From Melitaea cinxia (taxonomy: Eukaryota; Arthropoda; Insecta; Lepidoptera; Nymphalidae), in contig NC_059399.1 in the NCBI RefSeq assembly GCF_905220565.1, positions 11,026,501 to 11,090,500 on the forward strand: 64,000 bases of DNA, written 5' to 3'. Position numbers and translations under genes: made by a program. Each line of letters starts with the position of its first letter. Positions within the stretch are counted from its first letter, which is position 1. The notes beneath the pieces were generated by a model, which did not search any database, was not told the origin of the DNA, and saw only the letters and a list, made by a program, of their open reading frames with translations. Below are positions 53,997 through 64,000 of this stretch, in pieces.

Positions 53997-56939
53997 TTAT
54001 TGTTGAGTTTGAAGAAAATGCTTCCAAACAGTCTTTTTAAAAAGTGCAGGTGTTTGTACACGTCTGATATTCAAGGGCAAGGTATTCCATAAGCGAGAGG
54101 CTTGAACTGTAAAAGATTTGTCATAAAATGAAGAGGAGTGAGAAGGAATTTCAAGAAGAAAATTACTGTCAGAACGAAGACAGCGTTCGTGAGAATCACC
54201 AAGGAATTTGAAACGTTCTTTCAGATAGGAAGGGGTAAAGGGATTAAATAAAATGGAGTAAAGTAGGGTAAGAATATGAGTATTCCTGCGAAGGCGAATT
54301 GGGAGCCACTTGAGTTTTTTGCGAAATTCCGAAATATGGTCATATTTGCGTAGTCCAAAGATAAATCTTATACATACATTCTGAATGCGCTCAAGCTTAT
54401 TAAGCTGCTCCTCTGTAATGTCAAGATAGCAAGTATCAGCATAATCAAGAATTGGTAATAAGAGACTATGTGCAAGAGCAATTTTAGTAGGAATGGGCAG
54501 AAGATTACGCAATCTGCGGAGAGACCCAACCGAAGCGAACAGTCTGCGACTAATTTCACATATTTGAGGACCCCAAGAGAGATGTTGGTCAAAGATAACA
54601 CCTAAATTTCTCACGCTTTCGCTATATGGAATGGTGAATCCATTAAATGTAACAGGAGATAGCTCAGATTTATCAATGCGGCTGAGCAGTCTGGAGCTTC
54701 CTATAATAATAGCTTTCGTTTTATTTGGATTAATATTTAGGCCATAGGCTTTACTCCATTTACCAATGGCTAAAAGGTCATTGTTTATACGCGATACACA
54801 CTGAGATAAGTTATGAACAGTGGAGTGAGAGTATATCTGGAGATCATCTGCATAGAGGTGGTAGAAAGAAGATATTACATTACAGATAGAATTTATAAAT
54901 ATTGAAAACAAAAGAGGGGAGAGCACGCCACCTTGCGGGACACCGGTATTGACCATTGACCAATTGGAGTATGAGTCATTCAATTTAACTCGCTGCCGGC
55001 GACCCTGCAAGTAACTAAGAAACCAATCAGCAACCTCAGGAGATATGTTAAGAGAACGTAAAATATTACATAGTATATCAAAGTCCACGGTATTAAAGGC
55101 GTTACTAAAATCGAGTAACGTTAATACCGTGACCTGTTGGTTTTCCATATTTGATCGTATATCATCCGTTATTTTTACAAGCGCAGTAGTCGTACTGTGA
55201 CCTGGGCGAAAACCGGATTGCATAGGATTCAACAGACGGTGTTTTAAAAGGAAACTGCTGAGCTGTTGATGCACAAGCCGTTCGAGTGCTTTGGACAGAA
55301 AAGGGAGGATGGAAATAGGACGATATTCGGATAAGGACGACGGATTAGCTTTTTTTGGGAGAGGTACAATTTCAGCATCTTTCCACATTGATGGGAAAGT
55401 GCAGGTAGAGATGGAAGTATTAAAAATGGATGTAATTATCGGTGTTAGTATATCAAGGAGAGGAAGGATCATTTTCCGACTAATGCTATCAGAACCAACG
55501 GAATTTGAAGTTATTGCTAAAATATTCTTCTTAACATCACATTCAGAAAGCTGATCAAGAAAGAAAATGGGAGAATCAGGAACTGACAAAGCTGAAAGTT
55601 GATTTCTTGTATGGGCTTTAGTTGCACTATCTATGGCAACAGACGAAGAGAAGTGGAGATTTAACTCGTCAAGATTAAGATTTTGAGAACTGTTATCTAG
55701 ACGCGCTTTGCCAATTCCAAGTGATTTAAGAAAATTCCAGACTTTGCTGGAATCTTCTTCTTCGATGACAGATTTGTGGATATGGCGACGATGTGCATCT
55801 CTACACACCCTATTACAGTGATTCCGAGCCTTTACGTATACCTCTCTATTAGCCTCACTGTTATTCAGTCTGTACCGCGACTTAGCACGAACTTTTTTTT
55901 CCTGCAATTTTTTAATTTCGGGTGTAATCCATGGGGCAGGTAGATGTTTTATTCTTACTGGTCGAATGGGTGCGTGAATATCGTAAAGTTGTGTAAGCAG
56001 AGAGCTGAAAACAGCTACCTGGCTGTCAATTGTACCTGCATCGTAAACCGCAGTCCAATCAATCTCAGCTGCATCCCTCCGCAGTTGTTCCACATCCATT
56101 CTACCAAAACTTCGCTGCAGAAGAATTCTTGATTTAAGCTTAGGAGGTTTGATTTTGTAGGATAGAAATAATAAATCGTGGTAAGAAAAAGCATCAGCAG
56201 CACATTGACCATGTTTTTCAACATGGTCAATGGAAGAAACAATAATTAGATCTAAAAGAGAAGGAATACAATTTGGTAAAGTATGAGTAGCAAGCAAAGG
56301 TAAGATATGAAGATTTGAACCATTAATTAGAGTTTTTAGCCGGGAAGACCGGTGATCGTTTTTGAGCAGACAGGTGTTAAAATCACCCATGATTACCGTA
56401 TGACTATATAAAGGACTAAACTGTTGAAGTAACAATTCAAGCGAAGTGAAATAGTCTACAGTAAGACATGGGCTATAAAAAACACCGATTAGGAGTTTTG
56501 TGTGTGACAGATTCACTTCAACAAAAAGATGCTCAGCTCCACCGGCGTGAGGTTGTGAAGTATCTATGATGGTAAAAGGAATATGAGAGCGAAGATATAT
56601 GGCAACCCCTCCACCTGTCCGACCAATGCGGTCATTACGGATCAAGTGAAATCCCGGTATGGAAAAGGAAATAGAAGGCAAACAAGGTTTGAGCCAAGAC
56701 TCGGAAACTAGGATAGCGTGTATATATTTATTACCAAAAGATGACAATAAATCTGGATAATGAGCAGGAATACTCTGTGCGTTTATGTGGACTAAATTAA
56801 AATTCTTGGGAGTGTTTTCAAAACAAGAGTTTAACGTGTCGCTCAAAGAGGGTATGCTATAATAACTGTCATTGTTACTTGAGTCTTCGGAAGCAGACGA
56901 TAGCGATAAAAATGCGTCACTATCATCAAAGAAAGACAT
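53997..56939 (-). CDS. LINE polyprotein: APE endonuclease plus reverse transcriptase
   Basis: 980 residues from ATG, uninterrupted. After an acidic Ser-rich leader (residues 1-45) comes an APE-type nuclease: LVHINAQSIP, LVSESWL (catalytic Glu), IMGDFNTCL and SYHDLLFLSY. The reverse transcriptase shows YRPISILPFLSKALE, QSGFRPGHSTTTAL, LDFSNAFNTVD, GVPQGGVLSPLLFS, the catalytic box LYADDLQIYS and NLGVIFDQHLSW, followed by the C-terminal region shared with 52538-52988. No RNase H and no Cys/His finger. It would nick DNA and copy its own RNA at the nick. The motif style fits the CR1/L2 group; the clade is not determined. The intact frame implies a recent insertion. Confidence 0.9.
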   Translation of the reverse strand: MSFFDDSDAFLSLSSASEDSSNNDSYYSIPSLSDTLNSCFENTPKNFNLVHINAQSIPAHYPDLLSSFGNKYIHAILVSESWLKPCLPSISFSIPGFHLIRNDRIGRTGGGVAIYLRSHIPFTIIDTSQPHAGGAEHLFVEVNLSHTKLLIGVFYSPCLTVDYFTSLELLLQQFSPLYSHTVIMGDFNTCLLKNDHRSSRLKTLINGSNLHILPLLATHTLPNCIPSLLDLIIVSSIDHVEKHGQCAADAFSYHDLLFLSYKIKPPKLKSRILLQRSFGRMDVEQLRRDAAEIDWTAVYDAGTIDSQVAVFSSLLTQLYDIHAPIRPVRIKHLPAPWITPEIKKLQEKKVRAKSRYRLNNSEANREVYVKARNHCNRVCRDAHRRHIHKSVIEEEDSSKVWNFLKSLGIGKARLDNSSQNLNLDELNLHFSSSVAIDSATKAHTRNQLSALSVPDSPIFFLDQLSECDVKKNILAITSNSVGSDSISRKMILPLLDILTPIITSIFNTSISTCTFPSMWKDAEIVPLPKKANPSSLSEYRPISILPFLSKALERLVHQQLSSFLLKHRLLNPMQSGFRPGHSTTTALVKITDDIRSNMENQQVTVLTLLDFSNAFNTVDFDILCNILRSLNISPEVADWFLSYLQGRRQRVKLNDSYSNWSMVNTGVPQGGVLSPLLFSIFINSICNVISSFYHLYADDLQIYSHSTVHNLSQCVSRINNDLLAIGKWSKAYGLNINPNKTKAIIIGSSRLLSRIDKSELSPVTFNGFTIPYSESVRNLGVIFDQHLSWGPQICEISRRLFASVGSLRRLRNLLPIPTKIALAHSLLLPILDYADTCYLDITEEQLNKLERIQNVCIRFIFGLRKYDHISEFRKKLKWLPIRLRRNTHILTLLYSILFNPFTPSYLKERFKFLGDSHERCLRSDSNFLLEIPSHSSSFYDKSFTVQASRLWNTLPLNIRRVQTPALFKKTVWKHFLQTQQ

Positions 56940-57000
56940 AAAAAAAGAAAAAAAAAATGATAAATAAATAAAAGAGAAAATATATATATAATAAATGTAG

Positions 57001-57747
57001 GTATATAAAAATAATAAAAAATAAATAATAAATAATAAAACAATATATATAAATATAATACAATAACGTAAAAATAATAATAATAATAATAATAGCAGGA
57101 ATGGATATTAAAAATATATATATATATATTATTAAGGTATAAATAGATAAAAATCAATTTCTATATAAATTAAACCTTTAAATCAATAATATAATAATGA
57201 TGATAATAATAAAATAATATAAAAAATAAAAAAAAATACTATAGAAAAATAAAATAATTATAACTATTATTATAATAATAAAATTACAAAATGAAATAAA
57301 GATGAAATATGTTAATACCATTTAACGTACCCACCAGTTGCAATGAAAGAAGTTAGAATTTACAAACTTCCAAGCGTACAAGCAAGGTATAAACAAAAAT
57401 TATAAAATAGTTAATAAAGATGAAGAGATAACGTTAATGTACACAACACAGAATTAAATATAAAGTAGCATGGCAAATTATACACCACTACTGGCAACAC
57501 AAACACCCAGAAATATACATTAATTACTATAAAAAGAGTAAAAAAAGACTAGCAAACGAAAGATTGGTCTCTCCTTATCCTTATATAAATTATTGTGTAA
57601 AAACCATGAGCATGAAGTATAGTTAATATCTTTTTAATTTTAGTTCATTTGTTCTTTCTGGTTCAGGGGTGGTTTTGGAATTCAGAAACATTTGCAAAAT
57701 GTAGAAACATTTGCAACAAAAAATATACATTTATTCGTAGCTGTATC
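57001..57747. other. AT-rich DNA with A/T microsatellites
   Basis: Low-complexity AAT/ATA runs (57070-57130 and 57185-57300). No ORF1-like frame, although this is where a leader or ORF1 of the adjacent LINE would lie. Confidence 0.5.
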
Positions 57748-57762
57748 AGCCTGCTGTTATCT

Positions 57763-59800
57763 CCGCGCCCATTCGGCCCCCATCAGCGAAACGCTCCAGC
57801 CGGAGCAACTCGGGAGGATCGTCGGGGAACTCTTTCCTGACGAACCCGAGGGCTTCGTGCCCCCTAGGATGGCTCGGCAGACGCCGGACGAGGAGGAGGG
57901 TGTTCCCCCACCCGTCACAGAGGCTGAAATGGAGGCGGCGTTGTCCCGCCTTCGGAGTAAGAAGAGGGCGCCGGGTCCAGACGGGGTGCACGGGAGAGTA
58001 CTTGCGATCGCTCTCGGGCACCTCGGCAACAGCCTCCGGGAACTTTTTGACCGCTGCCTGCGGTCTGGTCAGTTCCCGGGGGCCTGGAAGGAGGGTAGGC
58101 TCTGCCTACTTCCTAAGGCAGGGCGGACCCCGGACTCGGCTTCGTCGGTGCGACCGGTGGTGTTGCTGAACGAAGCTGGGAAACTCTTGGAGAGAATAGT
58201 GGGTTCCCGGCTCGTTCAGCACCTGGAGGAAGGCTCGGGACCCGGACTATCAGAATCTCAATTCGGGTTTCGAGCACGCCGGTCGACAATCGATGCCCTC
58301 AAACGCCTGCGGGCGGTGACGGGTGAGGCGGAACATGGGAGGGAGGTGGTGGTCGCGGTGTCGTTGGACATCGCGAACGCCTTCAACAGCCTCCCGCACG
58401 CAGTAATACGGGAGGCACTGAAATTCTTCGGAGTGCCCCCGTATCTAGGGAGGCTGTTGGAGGCGTACCTCTCCGATCGGAAAGTAGGCCTCGAGAATCG
58501 GTCGGGGTCCGTGGAGTGGCGGCGAGTCGGCTGTGGTGTCCCGCAAGGATCGGTGCTGGGCCCGATCTTGTGGGACATTGGTTACGACTGGGTCCTGCGA
58601 GGCCGTCTCCTCCCCGGGATGGGTGTCATCTGCTACGCGGATGACACCCTCGTTTACTCTCGGGGACGAGACTACAAGGAGGCGGCGCGGCTGGCCGAGG
58701 TCGGACTCGACCTCGTGATCAGCCGCATAAAGAGTTTGGGGCTTCGGGTCAGAATTGACAAGACCGAAGCCCTCCTCTTCCGCGGGACCGGACGTAAGGG
58801 ACCCCCACCGGGGGCTACCCTGCAGATCGGAGAGGGGAGGGTCAGGATGAGCTCCCAAATCAAATATCTGGGGCTCATCCTTGACGGAGGGTGGACCTTC
58901 GGCCCACACTTCGCTGTGGTGGGACCGAAGGTCGTGAAGGTGGCGAGTGCACTGGGCAGACTCCTCCCGAACCTCGGAGGACCCAGCGCCGCCTGCAGGC
59001 AGCTATATTCCGGAGTCTGCCGGAGTATGGCGACGTACGGTGCCCCGGTTTGGGCGGATCGCCTCACTGCGAGGAATAAGGCCGCGCTGCGGTCTGCGCA
59101 GAGGATCATCGCGGTGAGGGTGATCCGGGGGTACCGTACGATATCGTGGGCTGCAGCTACTGCTCTAGCCGGCGATCCCCCGTGGGAACTCGTGGCGGAG
59201 GTCCTTGCCGAGACCTACTCATACGTCTCGGGTAGGAGGGCTCTCGGTGAGAACCCCACGTTGGACGGGATCCTACGGGTGCGCCGGATGGGGCAAGAAG
59301 CACTAATGCGAAGGTGGGGGGAGGACCTGGCGGAGCAGCCGTATGGCACACGCGTAACGGCTGCCTTGCGCCCGGTCCTTGAGCGGTGGATGCGCCGTAA
59401 GCGCAAACCCCTCACCTTCCGTCTGACGCAGGTTCTCACCGGGCACGGCTGCTTTGGTGAATACTTGTGTCGGACGGCCCAAAGGGAGCCGACGACTGAA
59501 TGTCACGATTGTGGCGCGGTGGTGGACTCTGCCCAGCACACCCTCGAGGTGTGCCCGAGATGGGCGGCGCTACGTCGCGATCTGACGACAGTCCTCGGAG
59601 GGGACTTGTCACTGCCGAGCGTTATCACCGCGATGCTCGGCGACGACGAGTCCTGGAAAGCGATGGTCTCCTTCTGCGAGACAGTAATGTCCCAGAAGGA
59701 GAACGACGAGCGGATGAGAGAGGGGGCCGCCGACGAGGCCTCCGTCCGCAGGCGACGAACGGGGGTGCGTAGGAGGCGCTACTTAATGCGTTTCCAGTAA
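57763..59800 (+). pseudogene. R1-clade reverse transcriptase and C-terminal zinc knuckle (truncated ORF2)
   Basis: The frame is open without stops from the flanking DNA (ATG at 57692) to TAA at 59798-59800; the first 24 codons are host sequence outside the target duplication and inside it, so that ATG is accidental. RT motifs: RSKKRAPGPDGVHGRVL, RPVVLLNEAGKLLE, ESQFGFRARRSTIDAL, VSLDIANAFNSLPH, GVPQGSVLGPILWD, the catalytic CYADDTLVYS, RIDKTEALLF and KYLGLILDGGWTFGPH. The C-terminus has the Cys-Cys-His-Cys knuckle typical of R1-clade ORF2 (CHDCGAVVDSAQHTLEVC). No APE domain, so it cannot nick its own target. Within the clade (R1, TRAS, SART, Waldo types) I cannot assign it. Confidence 0.9.
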
Positions 59801-60130
59801 CGCCCCTGTGCCCATGTCGGGCCGGGATGGGAACCCGGTCCTGCTAGACATGGCGTCGTCGGGATTGTTCAGAGGTGAGCCGGACAGTCCCATGGAGGAG
59901 AAGTCTGGTCTTTTCGCCGAGGCCAGCCTGTCGCTGGAGGGATCCTGTTGCCTGCAGATCCGGGACCCTCCAATTAAAGCGGCTGAAGGCTCCCGCAGGG
60001 GTTTTGGTCGGTAGTGCACCCCCAAGTGCTAAGCCGACATACGGTCTAGGAATGCCTACCCGGGCATCCTGGATATCACCCGTAAATGGGTTACCCTGCG
60101 ATATCAAAAAAAAAAAAAAAAAAAAAAAAA
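59801..60130 (+). repeat. R1-type LINE 3' UTR and poly(A)
   Basis: From 59891 (CCATGGAGGAGAAGTCTGG) to the poly(A) this is the source or relative of the short units at 22491-22722 and 48733-48978. The last unique bases are 'GGGTTACCCTGCGATATC'. Overlapping frames on both strands are incidental. Confidence 0.85.
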
Positions 60131-60145
60131 AGCCTGCTGTTATCT

Positions 60146-60702
60146 ATAATACAGGCAATAGTAGGAGCAGTTGATCACGTTTTATGTTAAACGTAGGTAT
60201 TGTTTAGCCACATACCTACATACTTATAAATTATTTTCTATATTAGTATTTTAAAATAAAAAAACAGATAGTAGTAATAAAAACTTTCATTTAGAAAAAA
60301 AAACGTTTATAAATTTATAGGTTTGTAAAATATTTGTAACATTTGTAAGTATAATTAGATAAATCAATATCTTTTAGGAAATATTGTGAACTTAACTCAC
60401 TTATAAAGTTTGAATTTGTATAAATTAAAATTGTTCATAGACATACGCATGCGTAGCGCATGAAGGCCCCTCGAAATGGTTCGACGACCTTGGAAGAGTC
60501 ACCATGAGTAGGTACTTAACTGCTTTCTAGCCAACAAAACTGCAAGTAATAAAAATGTATGCAGAAGCCTATCTTCTGCTGTAAACAACTACTAACAGTA
60601 GATATATTGCAATGAGCAATGGCGAAACATTTCTTTAGCATATTCAGATGAAAAAAATTTAAATAAACTGGCATCTGTAGACTACTTCGGCAGAACAATG
60701 AT
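60146..60702. other. AT-rich DNA, nothing recognised
   Basis: Contains the palindrome ACGCATGCGT at 60445-60454 and a less AT-rich patch to 60505. No gene. Confidence 0.4.
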
Positions 60703-60890
60703 GTATCTACATACATACATACATATAATCACGCCTCTTTCCCGTAGGGGTAGGCAGAGACCACTTCTTCCCACTTGCTACGATTCTTACATACTTGTTT
60801 CGCTTCGTCCACTTTCATTATTCCCTTCATACATTCTCTTCGGTTTAGGGTACTCTTGACCTGGCCTTTTTCCAAGACGTCCCGAAACGT
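60703..60890 (-). repeat. RTE-type 3' end with (TGTA)n tail
   Basis: The - strand repeats the sequence of 32925-33054: 'GTATGAAGGGAATAATGAAAG', 'TGGACGAAGCGAAACAAG', 'GGTCTCTGCCTACCCCTACG' and a (TGTA)n tail at 60703-60724. It extends further upstream ('AAGAGTACCCTAAACCG'). Confidence 0.7.
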
Positions 60891-61085
60891 CCGCCTTTTT
60901 TTAGCGTTTTTTTAAACCTCCGGCGCGACGGTGCCAGAGGGTTATGTCAGACTCCAAAACCACCACGGGTGAGCAATCGTCCACCTGGGTGGGCCGATAT
61001 GGGGTCGCGCTAGCATTCGCCACCTCGCCCCGGTCTCTGTTGTGCCCTGCATTAAGCTGTGGGAGTAAATCGTGTAACAGTAGAA
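60891..61085 (-). repeat. LINE-like 3' end, family not named
   Basis: A GC-richer block which on the - strand ends 'CGTCGCGCCGGAGGTTT' plus A-rich text (AAAAAAACGCTAAAAAAAGG), typical of a retroposon tail. Upstream text 'GGCCCACCCAGGTGGACG' and 'GTGGTGGTTTTGGAGTCTG' has no clean frame. The 64- and 65-codon frames across it are incidental. Confidence 0.45.
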
Positions 61086-61519
61086 TAAAATTCAAGAATT
61101 CAAAATGTTTTTATCAAAAACACAAATACATATTAAATTAATAAAACACAAAAAGTCCTTTATCTATAACTAATCTTATATTATGAATACTAAACGAGTA
61201 TTCTTTATGTAAATTTTACATGGCTGCTGCCGTATGACGAAAAGATACAAAATGTGTGTATTGTCTTTCATGTACAATATGTTGGTGTGTAAATCTTATT
61301 TAAAAATGAATTTATTTATATTAAATTTCTACTTCTATTAGAAAATGTTAAATAATAAATAGATTTTTTTAAGATACGCATGTTGCAACACAATGCCAAA
61401 TTACTAGAGTCTAACGAGACAACTGCAGCTACTGATACAATTGCGCAAATAAAAAAATATCATCGGAATTCGCGTGCATGTTTATGAAAAGATATTTTTG
61501 TAAATTATAAAATAACATA
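61086..61519. other. Upstream region of MetAP2
   Basis: AT-rich intergenic DNA. The promoter of MetAP2 must lie here or in the adjoining repeat, but no TATA box or initiator stands out. The bases before the start codon (AAATAACATAATGG) give an acceptable insect start context. Confidence 0.4.
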
Positions 61520-63779
61520 ATGGCTGATGTTAAGAAAGTTGAAGAAACAAAAAAGGAAATAGAAAATGACGAAGAAGAAGAGGAATTACAAGAAACAGAA
61601 GAAATCGAAGCCAAAGATCCCGCTAAGAAGAAAAAAAAGAAAAAGAAGAAGAAGAAGACAGGTTAGGTTTAATACATTTAATGAATATATTACAAGCTTT
61701 TGATAATTATTACCTAATATATAAAGTGCGCATAGATATTTTGTATTAAGAAAGACGTTGAGGTTAGAAATTTTATAGTAGTTTATTTTTAGCGGGAACT
61801 GATAATGCAGTTGATAATGTAACTACCGAGGCTGAAAAAACGGAAACACCTTCGGTAGATGAGAATGCAGGAGATGAGAAGAAAAAGAAAAAGAAAAATA
61901 AAAACAAGAGTGGAAAGAACATTGATAAAGTGCAAACAGATCCACCAACAATTCCAATTTCTGAACTTTTCCCAGACGGTTAGTAAATTTATTTTAATTT
62001 AAATTTGATTAAAATTTAATTGTCAAATCTTAGTATCAAACACGTTTCATTTTGATATATTTACATTTTTAGATATTACAATCTTAATCAGGATTTTTTT
62101 AATAAAACATTTTAAAAAAAATTAGCCAAATATCTTTTCCAGGAAACTTCCCTGAAGGTCAAATAATGGAACATGGCCCAGCTGAGGGTATTGATGAAAG
62201 AACAGCTAAAGATCGATTTTCAAGCGAAGAGAAAAGGGCTTTAGACAGGATGCATAATGATATTTATCAAGAAATAAGGCATGCTGCTGAAGCACATAGA
62301 CAAGTACTCGTCAATCAAATATTTTTTAGAATTTTTTATTATTGTTCTTAATGTTATCTCTTCAAACATAACTAACAACATTTCTTTAAGTATAACTTAT
62401 CTTCAGTTACCATTTTAGACTCGAAAACACATGCGTAATTGGATTAAACCAGGCATGACTATGATAGAAATCTGTGAAGAACTCGAATCAACTGCTAGAC
62501 GTCTTATTGGAGAGGATGGTCTTAAAGCGGGACTGGCTTTCCCTACTGGTTGCAGTCGTAACCATTGCGCTGCACATTATACACCAAATACAGGTTAATA
62601 TATAATTTGTAAATATTAATTATATTTAAATAATTATTGCTTTATCCTTTTCATGAGGTATTTTATTTGGAACAGATAACTTTTTAAACTATTTTATATT
62701 ATAGGTCAAAGATATCTTTTATATTAGAAAGTGACATTGGGTTAGTGTAATGGTACTAATAAAGCCTGCAGTCTGTGTTTTGTGTCACTTATGTGTGTCA
62801 TAATTTTTGTAAGATGTATACATTTACTGATAATAAATTATTAAGTTTCTAAATACAAAACACTCTTGATCTTAAAACATTAACATAGTATTACTATTTT
62901 TTAGGTGATAACACAGTGCTGCAGTATGATGATGTAGTCAAAATTGATTTTGGTACACATATTAACGGACGTATTATTGATTGTGCATTTACTTTGCATT
63001 TCAATCCTCGCTATGATCCATTAGTAAAAGGTGTACAAGAGGCAACCGAGGCAGGAATCAAAGCTTCTGGTGTTGACGTCAGGTTGTGTGACGTTGGTGC
63101 TGCTGTTCAAGAGGTAAAAATTAAAGAGTTAGGGCCTCTTCCACTAGTTGTGCAGAAAGCTTATCTCACACAAATTACTGATAGGCTTTTTCAAGAGGTA
63201 GCTAAACAGGCCTTAGGGCTTGTTTTACATCAATAAACAACTTTTGAATTGACAGGTTGCAAATATGTAGTCGAAGAGAAATGATATCTAACCACTTTCA
63301 TGTACTTTTATCTGCTTAATAAATTATAATTTATGTCAGATAGCTTTATCAGCAACTGGTAAAAGACTCTTACGCCGAGTTGCACGAAACAAAATTAAAA
63401 CTTAAGTAGAAATTAAACTAATTTAATCACAAGAATTTCATACAATTCTTGCAATTAAATTAGTTTATTCACTACTTAAATTTTAATTTATTTTTGTGCA
63501 ACTCGGCGTTAGTTTACTAAAAGTTAGATCTTTTTTTACATTCCCATATTACATACAATATGTGTCATGTTTATTACTAAGACTGAAATTGTAATGAATA
63601 ATTGGTATGTTTTAATTAGTCTCAAATATTTGTTACAGACAAAGATCTCATATTTTGTTTACAACTTAATTTGAACATTTAATTATAGGTAATGGAGTCA
63701 CATGAAATTGAATTGGATGGAAATACATATCAAGTAAAACCAATACGAAATCTTAATGGCCACTCTATAGGGCCCTATC
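61520..63779 (+). CDS. MetAP2: Methionine aminopeptidase 2, exons 1-6 (gene continues off the right edge)
   Basis: Removes the initiator Met from nascent cytosolic proteins and associates with eIF2. Exons, all with AG/GT borders and consistent phase: 61520-61661, 61793-61978, 62143-62303, 62419-62593, 62905-63113, 63689-63779. They encode about 321 residues; the family is about 480 long, so the last third is outside. The N-terminus is the usual Glu- and Lys-rich arm (two poly-Lys blocks). The peptidase domain shows GLAFPTGCSRNHCAAHYTPN (substrate-site His), DFGTHINGRIIDCAFT (two metal-binding Asp) and IRNLNGHSIGPYR (metal-binding His). The remaining metal Glu residues lie beyond 64000. Reading past exon 5 gives a false frame to 63236. 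The start at 61520 is the first ATG and gives the expected MADVKKVEE-type arm. Confidence 0.95.
63372..63508. mobile_element. PIF/Harbinger-type MITE in MetAP2 intron 5
   Basis: A 137-bp foldback element. CGCCGAGTTGCAC at 63372 is inverted as GTGCAACTCGGCG ending at 63508, and the inverted similarity continues to near the centre ('AAACTAATTTAAT' / 'ATTAAATTAGTTT'). TTA flanks both ends (63369-63371 and 63509-63511), the three-base duplication expected of PIF/Harbinger elements. No ORF. It lies in the intron 63114-63688 and does not touch splice sites. Confidence 0.85.
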
Positions 63780-63906
63780 GTGAGTACTTGAAATTATCTT
63801 TTTTATAATATTAGAACACATCTAATTTTTATGATAACATTAAATATAAACAATGTTTGTAATAGGAAATTCTTTTGATATTATTTACCTAATTTATATT
63901 CATTAA

Positions 63907-64000
63907 CCTTTTGACCGCCGTAGTCACCTATACTTGACAAGGGCTCGCGAGTCCTGTGCGCCAGCGACGTCTATAGATGACAAAAAACCCGGACCACAAA
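63907..64000 (+). repeat. Possible TTAA-flanked element, cut by window edge
   Basis: GC-rich text 'CCTTTTGACCGCCGTAGTC', 'CACCTATACTTGACAAGGG' follows a TTAA at 63903-63906 inside AT-rich intron DNA. A TTAA site suggests a piggyBac-type non-autonomous element, but the other end is outside the window. Confidence 0.35.

Larger units (their letters stand above)
53563..57000 (-). mobile_element. CR1/L2-group LINE, long single-ORF copy
   Basis: - strand: one intact ORF (56939-53997), a 3' UTR with a TACA-type minisatellite, the conserved hairpin box (53735-53680) and an (ATT)n tail at about 53563-53590. The 5' end is not defined: upstream DNA to 57600 is AT-rich with no ORF1, so either the family lacks ORF1 or the copy is 5'-truncated. 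It lies tail to tail with the truncated copy at 52517-53402. Confidence 0.8.
57748..60145 (+). mobile_element. R1-clade LINE, 5'-truncated, with 15-bp target duplication
   Basis: AGCCTGCTGTTATCT flanks the insertion at 57748-57762 and 60131-60145. The element itself is 57763-60130: GC-rich RT and C-terminal domain, a 300-nt 3' UTR and a poly(A) of about 27. The endonuclease and ORF1 are absent through 5' truncation. Its GC content contrasts sharply with the AT-rich flanks, a trait of this retrotransposon group rather than evidence of transfer. Confidence 0.95.

Noticed and set aside
53789..54061. A Tyr/Cys/Met-rich - strand frame
   Set aside because: It crosses the TACA-type minisatellite in the 3' UTR of the LINE.
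57746..59772. Several long antisense and alternate-frame ORFs over the R1-type element
   Set aside because: GC-rich coding DNA has few stops in other frames; only the + strand frame shows RT motifs.
62166..62351. A separate 61-residue ORF
   Set aside because: It is MetAP2 exon 3 plus intron; the family sequence continues in exon 4 at 62419.
62916..63236. A separate 106-residue protein starting at 62916
   Set aside because: It is MetAP2 exon 5 read past its donor at 63114; the peptide after VQE is intron translation and conservation resumes at exon 6 (63689).

Overview
The window looks like nuclear DNA from an insect, most likely a butterfly or moth. It is strongly AT-rich and has spliced genes with short introns. 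It is packed with retroelement and Helitron-like families whose end sequences I recognise from lepidopteran genomes. No bacterial-type gene, rRNA, functional tRNA or CRISPR array is visible.

Only one host gene can be named with confidence. Methionine aminopeptidase 2 (MetAP2) starts at 61520 on the + strand and runs off the right edge; six coding exons (about 321 residues) lie in the window. Elsewhere host coding sequence is scarce. There is a 63-nt exon with excellent splice signals at 5738-5800 (+), a weaker exon or short ORF around 8766-8982, and a few GC-rich, promoter-like islands (9036, 37.6 kb, 43.9 kb, 50.7 kb). So 1-60 kb is probably intron and intergenic space colonised by mobile elements.

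Layout. 1-1.9 kb: an RNase H-bearing LINE fragment inserted into a tRNA-derived SINE, followed by an RTE-type 3' end. 2-13.5 kb: SINE and LINE remnants, a large AACCGACTTC-type element with a 58-T run, and the candidate host exons. 13.55-18.2 kb: an apparently near-complete two-ORF CR1-like LINE (- strand) inside the tail of an older RTE-type repeat. 19-25.6 kb: a second SINE family, a decayed retroelement ORF, compound and compact Helitron-like elements, and a short R1-type 3' unit. 25.6-36.8 kb: mostly AT-rich DNA with a GT minisatellite and RTE remnants at 33 kb. 36.8-49 kb: two full SINEs with target-site duplications, several AACCGACTTC elements, Helitron-like elements and a second short R1-type unit. 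52.5-57 kb: two convergent LINEs of one family. 57.7-60.1 kb: a GC-rich, 5'-truncated R1-clade LINE with a 15-bp target-site duplication. 60.7-61.1 kb: more LINE 3' ends. 61.5-64 kb: MetAP2, with a PIF/Harbinger-type MITE in one intron.

How the parts relate: several non-autonomous families carry the 3' end of an autonomous partner present in the same window. SINE-1 ends like the RTE elements, and the two roughly 215-bp units at 22.5 and 48.8 kb match the 3' end of the R1-type LINE and begin at the same nucleotide of it. Three copies related to the 54-57 kb LINE share a hairpin-bearing 3' UTR box. The window therefore records LINE/SINE partnerships and nested insertions more than a gene cluster. 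I found no clear sign of a wholly new multi-gene system.
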